The notes under the pieces: model-generated
What the model was told of the DNA's origin: nothing
Seen by the model: only the letters and a program-made list of their open reading frames with translations
Database searches by the model: none
Shown: in pieces, positions 6,513 to 11,007 of the stretch
Layout: each line of letters starts with the position of its first letter
Numbering within the stretch: position 1 is the stretch's first letter
Translations under genes and position numbers: made by a program
Assembly: GCA_027456925.1 (NCBI GenBank)
Contig: DAIDTZ010000171.1
Location: forward strand, 1 to 11,007
Length of the DNA: 11,007 nt
Direction: 5' to 3'
From: Nitrospirota bacterium
Lineage (GTDB): Bacteria; Nitrospirota; UBA9217

Positions 6513-6800
6513 TCACCTTTCCCAATAACGTTTCTGCTCGTTACGGGTTGCTTTCCGCGCGGTTATGATCCTGATAACTTCATCGCTTTTTCTGTAACAG
6601 TGGCATACTGCCAATAAACGAATTTTGGCGCTTAGTCCAAGAAGAATAAAACGATCTTCTTCGTCAGAGTGGTCGGGGTCATGGATCATCAAGGCATTTT
6701 CGTCAAGAAAAACTGCCTGTGCTTCCTCGAATGATACGCCATGCTTCCGTTTGCTTTCGGTATTCTTGTCAGGATCCCACTCGAAACGAAGCAGCTTCAT
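6513..6800 (-). CDS. brnT: BrnT toxin (RNase of type II toxin-antitoxin system)
   Basis: The 95-residue protein has the BrnT layout: FEWDP (6-10), KHGVSFEEA (19-27), the DPDHSDEEDR region (41-50) and the conserved end IRIITARKATRNE (76-88). BrnT is a cytosolic ribonuclease related in fold to RelE that halts translation when not bound by BrnA. All the hallmark segments are present, so the toxin looks functional. A consensus promoter lies directly against the start codon with no room for a Shine-Dalgarno, so translation is probably leaderless. The surrounding DNA is visibly richer in AT than the housekeeping genes, as is common for transferred modules. Confidence 0.92.
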   Translation of the reverse strand: MKLLRFEWDPDKNTESKRKHGVSFEEAQAVFLDENALMIHDPDHSDEEDRFILLGLSAKIRLLAVCHCYRKSDEVIRIITARKATRNEQKRYWER

Positions 6801-6802
6801 AA

Positions 6803-6835
6803 TTACATTGTAAATATAAAGTAAGGAGTTGTCAA
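6803..6835 (-). promoter_or_regulatory. brnTA promoter and candidate BrnA operator
   Basis: On the minus strand TTGACA (6835-6830) and TACAAT (6812-6807) are spaced by 17 bases. The last base of the -10 box is seven bases from the brnT ATG, so the start of transcription falls on or next to the start codon. The 11-base palindrome TTACATTGTAA (6803-6813) covers the -10 box and is a natural site for BrnA autorepression. Confidence 0.7.
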
Positions 6836-7107
6836 TTCGATTTTAGGCTGGGTCCAAAGAACTTCGACCAAAAGTGGGAGAAAGGAAGAATTGCCGGCAG
6901 GGAAAAGATGGGCGCAAAAATGATCGCAATTACAAAAAATGGATTGCGACAACTGATAGTTGCAACTATGGCCATTGCTACTATAAACGATATGCCGCAT
7001 GTCTTGTCTGCTATTTCAGTTTCCGATGGATATATTTTGCGAACGATCAATGTGTGAATTTTGTAACAGCAATCTAGAATAATCTTCGATATTTGGTTTT
7101 CGTCCAT
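6832..7107 (-). pseudogene. Probable truncated GxxExxY-family gene fused to unrelated sequence
   Basis: The frame opens with MDENQISKIILDCCYKIHTL, which closely resembles the N-terminus of GxxExxY-family proteins (a small PD-(D/E)XK-like family). The expected continuation, GPGLLESVYE and the rest of about 125 residues, is absent. Instead the frame runs into a hydrophobic stretch (SFIVAMAIVATISCRNPFFV and on) that I do not recognise. The most likely reading is a gene whose body was lost, leaving 19-20 codons joined to foreign DNA. The rest of the gap to brnT is AT-rich; a 49-codon plus-strand frame at 6908-7057 is also unrecognised and not called. Confidence 0.45.
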
Positions 7108-7114
7108 ATAAGCC

Positions 7115-7150
7115 AGCCTTTCTTTGCGTTTTTGCGGCTTTGCGCGAAAA
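7115..7150 (-). repeat. Half of a CGCAAAG-type repeat before the broken gene
   Basis: Read on the minus strand this stretch is TTTTTCGCGCAAAG, CCGCAAAAACGCAAAG and AAAGGC, i.e. tandem CGCAAA(G) units. It resembles both arms of the complete palindrome at 10679-10773; TTTCGCGCAAAG occurs identically in one of them. It lies directly before the ATG of the truncated gene. Confidence 0.5.
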
Positions 7151-7183
7151 ACAGGTCCTGAACTGTGTCTTAGCCGTCATGCG

Positions 7184-7777
7184 TTATTTATACTTCCTCA
7201 CCACCGCCGTTACCACTCCCGCGATCGTGAGCTCGTTCTCCGGCTTGATGGGCTTGTACTTGGAGTTCGCCGGCAAAAGCAGGACGGTGCCCCCGCGCTT
7301 CCGCAGATACTTCATGGTCCACTGACCGTCCACCTGGGCGATCACGATGTCGCCGCTCTTGGCTGTCTGGCCCTTGTCCACGATCACCATGTCGCCGGGC
7401 AGGATTCCCGCACCGGACATGGAGTCTCCCGAAACTTTGAGCAGGAAGGTGGCTTCCCGGTTCTGGATCAGGAGCTCGTCGAGGGACAGGGTATCGACGA
7501 GCTCTTCCTCGGCAGGGCTCGGGAACCCCGCTTCAACCGTGCCCAAAAGCCTGAGCGGCGAGGCAAGGGAAGCGGGGAGCAGCCTGCCTTTTTCGTCCTT
7601 TTCAAGGACCTTGAGGTCTACGAGCCTGTCCACGAGTTTGGAAACTGCGTTCTTCGATTGCAGACCAATGATTTCTCCGATCTCCGAAAAACTCGGCATC
7701 CTGCCTGCATCCCTGTAGAACTTCGCAATGTCCCTGACCCGGGACTTCAGTTTGTCTTCCGCCGTCTTCTGTACCAT
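7184..7777 (-). CDS. lexA: LexA repressor (SOS regulator, self-cleaving)
   Basis: The 197-residue protein has an N-terminal winged-helix DNA-binding domain (about 5-70, recognition region MPSFSEIGEIIGLQSKNAV) and a C-terminal S24 peptidase domain. The self-cleavage site is VEAGF with Ala83-Gly84. The catalytic serine is Ser119 in SGDSMSG and the lysine is Lys156 in WTMKYL, the standard spacing for LexA. RecA-stimulated cleavage would lift repression of SOS genes. I chose the ATG at 7777 because the predicted transcription start is next to it and GGGGG precedes it; an in-frame ATG at 7786 lies within the -10 box and would not be on the mRNA. The gene is monocistronic as far as can be seen, and probably autorepressed. 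Confidence 0.93.
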   Translation of the reverse strand: MVQKTAEDKLKSRVRDIAKFYRDAGRMPSFSEIGEIIGLQSKNAVSKLVDRLVDLKVLEKDEKGRLLPASLASPLRLLGTVEAGFPSPAEEELVDTLSLDELLIQNREATFLLKVSGDSMSGAGILPGDMVIVDKGQTAKSGDIVIAQVDGQWTMKYLRKRGGTVLLLPANSKYKPIKPENELTIAGVVTAVVRKYK

Positions 7778-7784
7778 GGCCCCC

Positions 7785-7813
7785 ATTATAGGTGAACGTT
7801 CGTTCACTGTCAA
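7785..7813 (-). promoter_or_regulatory. lexA promoter
   Basis: On the minus strand TTGACA (7813-7808) and TATAAT (7790-7785) are both perfect consensus boxes, 17 bases apart. Transcription should begin near 7778, one base before the ATG used for lexA, so the mRNA is essentially leaderless. Confidence 0.8.
7792..7807. promoter_or_regulatory. LexA operator (SOS box)
   Basis: GTGAACGTTCGTTCAC is a palindrome of two perfect 7-base arms around TT. It contains GAAC-N4-GTTC, the SOS box type known from Firmicutes and several other phyla. It occupies 16 of the 17 spacer bases between the -35 and -10 boxes of lexA, so bound LexA would block RNA polymerase directly. Confidence 0.85.
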
Positions 7814-7890
7814 GCGGCATCTTTGCTGCCTGATTATGACCCACATCATAGCACGCCTGATTGGTTTCGATTATCTTAATACAACAGTTA

Positions 7891-8110
7891 GCCACAGAGC
7901 GCACAGAGAGCTCAGCAGGCTGTTGAAAAAGTCTTTTAGCCGTCTTTGCGAGCGAAGCGAAGCAATCTCGCGGTTAAATAAATTAATAAGTTCGAGATTG
8001 CCGAGTCGCGAAGAACGCTCCTCGCAATGACGTAGCCGGCGTTTTTCAACAGCCTGTTAGAGGAACAAAAGCAAATCTCTCTCCTCTGTGTCCTCGGTGA
8101 TCTCTGTGGC
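7891..8110. repeat. Outer palindromic repeat (CACAGAG type), interrupted
   Basis: GCCACAGAG (7891-7899) is exactly inverted at CTCTGTGGC (8102-8110), and CACAGAG (7902-7908) at CTCTGTG (8084-8090). The arms flank a separate palindromic element (7914-8058), so this appears to be a repeat split by an insertion. The whole gap between lexA and the DUF2249 gene is made of these two repeats plus short unremarkable ends. Confidence 0.65.
7914..8058. mobile_element. MITE-like palindromic element inside the outer repeat
   Basis: CAGGCTGTTGAAAAA (7916-7930) and TTTTTCAACAGCCTG (8042-8056) are perfect 15-base terminal inverted repeats. Between them two further inverted pairs (TTGCGAG 7946-7952 with CTCGCAA 8021-8027; GCAATCTCG 7962-7970 with CGAGATTGC 7993-8001) make one long imperfect hairpin around an AT-rich loop. 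It has no coding capacity and is about 145 bases long, as for a miniature inverted-repeat element. No clear target duplication is visible. Confidence 0.65.
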
Positions 8111-8156
8111 AAAAGAATTTTAACAACACGGTTTCTGACAACAAGGAGGGCATCAC

Positions 8157-8378
8157 ATGAAAGAGCTGGACGTTACAACAATCGCTCCGAGAGAAAGGCA
8201 CCCGTTGATCTTTAAGATGTTCGATGAGCTGGCAAAAGGCGATGCTTTTATCCTGACCAATGATCACGACCCCAAGCCGCTTTACTACAGCTTTCTTCAT
8301 GAACGGGAAGGACAGTTCGGCTGGGAGTATCTTGAGCAGGGGCCGTTGCTCTGGAAGGTCAAGATATCGAAGGCGTGA
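8157..8378 (+). CDS. DUF2249 domain protein
   Basis: The 73-residue protein is a stand-alone DUF2249 domain. Family marks are LDV near the start, PRERHPLIF (11-19), NDHDPKPLYY (35-44) and FGWEYLEQGP (54-63), almost the full length of the domain. The biochemical role is not established; DUF2249 genes often sit near hemerythrin-like or nitrogen-oxide-related genes in other bacteria, but none is seen here. AAGGAGGG at 8143-8150, six bases upstream, sets the start. The domain has no membrane segment or signal peptide, so it is cytosolic. It converges with fadJ, a palindromic repeat lying between the two stop codons. Confidence 0.88.
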   Translation: MKELDVTTIAPRERHPLIFKMFDELAKGDAFILTNDHDPKPLYYSFLHEREGQFGWEYLEQGPLLWKVKISKA

Positions 8379-8399
8379 ACCCTCGAATCAAACCTTTTT

Positions 8400-8472
8400 G
8401 ACAGGATAACAGGATCGACAGGATTCTCAGGATGACCCTCTTTTTTATCGGACTTTATCCTGTTATCCTGTC
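8400..8472. repeat. Palindromic repeat (GACAGGATAACAGGAT type), possible terminator
   Basis: GACAGGATAACAGGAT (8400-8415) and ATCCTGTTATCCTGTC (8457-8472) are perfect 16-base inverted arms. The loop holds a further imperfect ACAGGAT unit and a TTTTTT run. It lies exactly between the convergent DUF2249 and fadJ genes and could end transcription from both sides. Confidence 0.75.
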
Positions 8473-8498
8473 GAAGATTTTTATTTCGGTTGTCGGGG

Positions 8499-10616
8499 TC
8501 AGGAATAAAACTTTTTTTCGCCTTGCGCCATCTCGATCAGGGATTTCGAAGGGGTAAACCGGTCGCCGTACTTTTTTGCATACCCTTCGAGTTTCTCGAC
8601 GACGGTTTTCGCTCCCAGTTTGTCCGCATACCTCAGGAGTCCTCCGCGGAAAGGAGGGAACCCGATGCCGAAGATGAGCGCGGCGTCGAGCAGGTCCGGC
8701 CTGTCGATGATCTTCTCTTCCAAACAGAGCGTTGCTTCTTTTATCATGAGCAGCACGGAACGTTCCACGATCTCTGCAGGAGCGAACGTTACTTTGTTCC
8801 CTGCTGCCGGTATCATGCGAGAGACGGAAACATCGGGCTTGCCCCGTTTTCTTCCCTCGTATTGGTAAAAGCCCTTGCCGTTCTTCCTGCCGTAGTAACC
8901 TTCCTTATATAATGCTTCAAGCATCGGGGACGGCTTCACCCGTTCGCCCAGGCCCTGGTACAGGATGTCGGCGACCTTGTGGGCCACGTCGATGCCGATC
9001 TCGTCGAGCAAAATAAAGGCGCCCATGGGCATGCCGAATTGAAGAAGGGCATGATCGAGTTCCTCGATCGTACGCCCCTGCTCCAGCATGACGGCCGCCT
9101 CATTCAAATAGGGCATCAGGATGCGGTTCACCAGAAAACCGGGGCCGTCGTTCACCACAACCGGGAGTTTGCCGAGCTTCCGAGCAAGCGTTGTGATTGC
9201 GGACAGGGTCTCATCCGATGTTTTTTTGCCGCGGACCACATCGACGAGGGGCATCTTTTCAACGGGATTGAAGAAATGCATGCCGACGACGCGGTCCTGG
9301 TGCTTCGACGCACTCGCCATTTCGGTGATCGAGAGCGAGGACGTGTTTGAAGCAAAGAGGAAATTTTCCTTTGCTGCAGGTTCGAAATCGCGGAGCACGG
9401 CTTTTTTGATGTCCATGCTTTCAACGACCGCTTCTACTGCGATTTCCGCTGTTCCGAATCCCGAATAGTCCGTTGTGCCCGTAATCCGGTCGAAGCCGTC
9501 CCGGGCCTGGATCGGGGTCAGGATGCCTTTTTCCCGTCGTTTGCTGAAGATGTCCCAGGCCTCTTTGAGCCCTGCTGCGATTGCCTTGGTATTAATATCT
9601 TTCATTCTGACCCGGATGCCTTTTTCGGCAAAGAGCTGCGCAATGCCGCCGCCCATGACGCCGGCGCCGAGCACTCCGGCGTAAGCAATCTTCACCGGAG
9701 ACGGATGAAGGTCTTTCTTGAGCAGTTCGTTCAGATAGAAGACGGAAATGAGGTTCTTCGAAGTCTCCGTCGGCGCAAGCCTGCCCAGGAACTGCGCTTC
9801 ATGATAGTAGCCGGCTTCCCTGTCGTGGGAAAGCCCGAATTGGATCGAGTCGAGCGCGGCGAGCGGGGCCGGATAATTGCCGCGCGTTTCTTTCACCACG
9901 TTCTTTTCAGCTATCCGGAAGATGAGCGGTCTCGCGAACCGGCTGTTTTCGATCAGGTTGATGAGGCGCGGTTTTTTTGCCCGCACATGAATCGGTCTCG
10001 GTTTTTTTACCGCCTGCTTTGTCATGACCAGGGCCCGCTGGAGCAGAATTTCTTTGAAGGCGACTTCATCGGCAAGGCCGATCTTTCTTGCTTTTTTCGC
10101 ATACACGGACTTGCCTGTCAGGATCATGTCGAGGGCGTTCGTTAAACCGACGAGGCGCGGGAGCCGTTGCGTCCCGCCGAAGCCGGGCATGATGCCGAGC
10201 TTGACCTCGGGGAGTGCCAGGGCTGTTTTCTGATCATTGCTGATCACGCGGTACGGGCAGGCCAAGGCAAGCTCCAACCCGCCACCCATGCAGGGGCCGT
10301 GGATGGCCGCCACCGTGGGAAAGGGCAGGGCTTCCAGTTTGTTCAGCACGGCCTGGCCCCGGCGGGCGAGGCGTTCACCAATCGTCTCGTCTGTAATGCT
10401 CCGTATTTCAGCGATATCAGCTCCGACGATGAAACTGCCGTCCTTGCCGCTTCTGAATACGAGCGCCTTGAGCTCTTTCTTTAACGCGAGTTCGTCGAGC
10501 ACCTTGTCCAGCTCGTCCATGACCGGCGAGGTCAGTTTGTTGATCTTTTCGCCGGGCAGGTCGAAAGTGAGGATTGCGATGCCTTCTTTATTTATTTCAT
10601 AGGTGAAGGATGGCAT
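8499..10616 (-). CDS. fadJ: Enoyl-CoA hydratase / 3-hydroxyacyl-CoA dehydrogenase (beta-oxidation multienzyme)
   Basis: The 705-residue protein carries two successive beta-oxidation activities, hydration of enoyl-CoA and NAD-dependent oxidation of L-3-hydroxyacyl-CoA. The N-terminal crotonase domain has the oxyanion segment HGPCMGGGLELALACPYR with Glu115, and LPEVKLGIMPGFGGTQRLPR with Glu137, the two catalytic glutamates. The dehydrogenase part has the NAD motif VLGAGVMGGG (from about 315), SNTSS and MHFFNP with His447. The end contains the family signature FGIGFPPFRGG (about 649-659). The residue at the dyad position 12 after the His is Asp459 where Glu is usual. A thiolase gene precedes it on the same strand, the fadI-fadJ order. 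AAAGGA precedes the ATG. Length agrees with FadJ/FadB. Confidence 0.93.
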   Translation of the reverse strand: MPSFTYEINKEGIAILTFDLPGEKINKLTSPVMDELDKVLDELALKKELKALVFRSGKDGSFIVGADIAEIRSITDETIGERLARRGQAVLNKLEALPFPTVAAIHGPCMGGGLELALACPYRVISNDQKTALALPEVKLGIMPGFGGTQRLPRLVGLTNALDMILTGKSVYAKKARKIGLADEVAFKEILLQRALVMTKQAVKKPRPIHVRAKKPRLINLIENSRFARPLIFRIAEKNVVKETRGNYPAPLAALDSIQFGLSHDREAGYYHEAQFLGRLAPTETSKNLISVFYLNELLKKDLHPSPVKIAYAGVLGAGVMGGGIAQLFAEKGIRVRMKDINTKAIAAGLKEAWDIFSKRREKGILTPIQARDGFDRITGTTDYSGFGTAEIAVEAVVESMDIKKAVLRDFEPAAKENFLFASNTSSLSITEMASASKHQDRVVGMHFFNPVEKMPLVDVVRGKKTSDETLSAITTLARKLGKLPVVVNDGPGFLVNRILMPYLNEAAVMLEQGRTIEELDHALLQFGMPMGAFILLDEIGIDVAHKVADILYQGLGERVKPSPMLEALYKEGYYGRKNGKGFYQYEGRKRGKPDVSVSRMIPAAGNKVTFAPAEIVERSVLLMIKEATLCLEEKIIDRPDLLDAALIFGIGFPPFRGGLLRYADKLGAKTVVEKLEGYAKKYGDRFTPSKSLIEMAQGEKKFYS

Positions 10617-10678
10617 AAATTAAATTCCTTTCAACAGGACAAGCCGGAATCAACACAAAGGAACGAAAGATCGCCTCT

Positions 10679-10773
10679 CGCAAAGGCGCTAAGCCCGCAA
10701 AGGAAGGCCAAGTCTTTTAAATTAAGACCATGTCTTGACGATTTTTTTTGCGTCCTTTGCGAACTTTGCGCGA
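10679..10773. repeat. Complete CGCAAAG-type palindromic repeat
   Basis: The left arm (10679-10707) has CGCAAAGGCGC and CCGCAAAGGAAGGC; the right arm (10749-10773) has TGCGTCCTTTGCG and AACTTTGCGCG, its inverse. The centre contains a small GTCTT/AAGAC hairpin (10712-10728) and a run of eight Ts (10742-10749). It fills most of the 205-base gap between the thiolase and fadJ, and I see no gene or other feature in that gap. Confidence 0.65.
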
Positions 10774-10821
10774 AATAGCCCTGCTTTTTGAGTAGAATTG
10801 ATTTCATTGTTACTCAATGAA

Positions 10822-11007
10822 CTATCTTCGTTCCACGATCATCGCGCCGCCCTGGCCGCCGCCGATGCAGAGTGTGGCAAGGCCGGTCGAGAGGCCGCGC
10901 CGTTCCATCTCTTTCAGCACGGTGAGCACGATCCTGAGACCCGACGAACCCACGGGATGGCCGATGGCGATTGCGCCTCCGTTCACGTTCATGATATCCC
11001 GCCGAAA
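10822..11007 (-). CDS. Acetyl-CoA acyltransferase (thiolase), C-terminal end only
   Basis: The last 61 codons of a thiolase are visible, running in from beyond the window. The segment NVNGGAIAIGHPVGSSG holds the catalytic histidine (GHPVG) and LCIGGGQGGAMIVERR holds the second active-site cysteine and the family's glycine-rich end. The enzyme would cleave 3-ketoacyl-CoA made by FadJ downstream, completing the beta-oxidation cycle; an acetyl-CoA acetyltransferase role is also possible. The stop is TAG at 10824-10822. About 200 bases, including a palindromic repeat, separate it from fadJ, so cotranscription is likely but may be modulated there. Confidence 0.95.
   Translation of the reverse strand, partial: FRRDIMNVNGGAIAIGHPVGSSGLRIVLTVLKEMERRGLSTGLATLCIGGGQGGAMIVERR

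Noticed and set aside
6908..7057. 49-codon plus-strand frame (MGAKMIAITKNG...)
   Set aside because: No recognisable family and only a weak Shine-Dalgarno; it overlaps the remnant on the other strand. Neither strand is convincing in this AT-rich stretch.
7891..8472. CRISPR array, because of several repeats in a short interval
   Set aside because: The repeats are inverted pairs of different sequence, not direct repeats with regular spacers, and no cas gene is present.

Overview
The window is a bacterial chromosomal segment of moderate GC content. It probably comes from an uncultured anaerobic lineage of the Desulfobacterota or Nitrospirota kind. The evidence for that is indirect: an SOS box of the GAAC-N4-GTTC type, a fadIJ-like beta-oxidation pair, DUF2249 and CBS housekeeping proteins, and several families of long intergenic palindromes. 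No rRNA, tRNA or other marker is present, so the taxon is only a guess.

Layout: (1) Bases 1-842, minus strand, hold an IS110-family transposase cut by the window edge but intact in frame. Its 5' noncoding flank (843 to about 1080) is where an IS110 bridge RNA would be encoded. (2) A GNAT acetyltransferase lies at 1156-1713, plus strand. (3) Bases 1829-2519 form a complete regulated unit: a consensus sigma-70 promoter, a structured leader resembling a divergent GEMM/c-di-GMP-I aptamer, an intrinsic terminator that shares sequence with the aptamer's 3' side, a strong Shine-Dalgarno and a two-CBS-domain protein. (4) Bases 2760-6226 carry a minus-strand block: rsgA, a truncated COG4705-like membrane-protein remnant, an SDR oxidoreductase and dinB (Pol IV). 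(5) Bases 6292-6835 hold a brnT-brnA toxin-antitoxin operon whose promoter predicts a leaderless toxin mRNA. (6) Bases 6832-7150 hold what looks like a broken GxxExxY-family gene with half of a CGCAAAG-type repeat at its 5' side. (7) Bases 7184-7813 hold lexA, whose operator fills the spacer of its own perfect promoter. (8) Bases 7850-8156 hold one palindromic element inserted in another, then a DUF2249 gene. (9) Bases 8499-11007 hold fadJ and the 3' end of a thiolase gene, minus strand, separated by another palindromic repeat.

How the parts work together: thiolase and FadJ would carry out the last steps of fatty-acid beta-oxidation. LexA and Pol IV are both SOS functions, but I saw a LexA box only at lexA. 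brnTA is a self-contained stress or stability module. The CBS protein appears to be controlled by transcription attenuation.

The most noteworthy features are the riboswitch-like leader, the two promoters that predict leaderless mRNAs (lexA and brnT), and the density of unrelated palindromic repeat families: at least five within 9 kb, nearly all in gaps between genes, one nested in another. All calls are from reading the sequence; no database or folding program was used.
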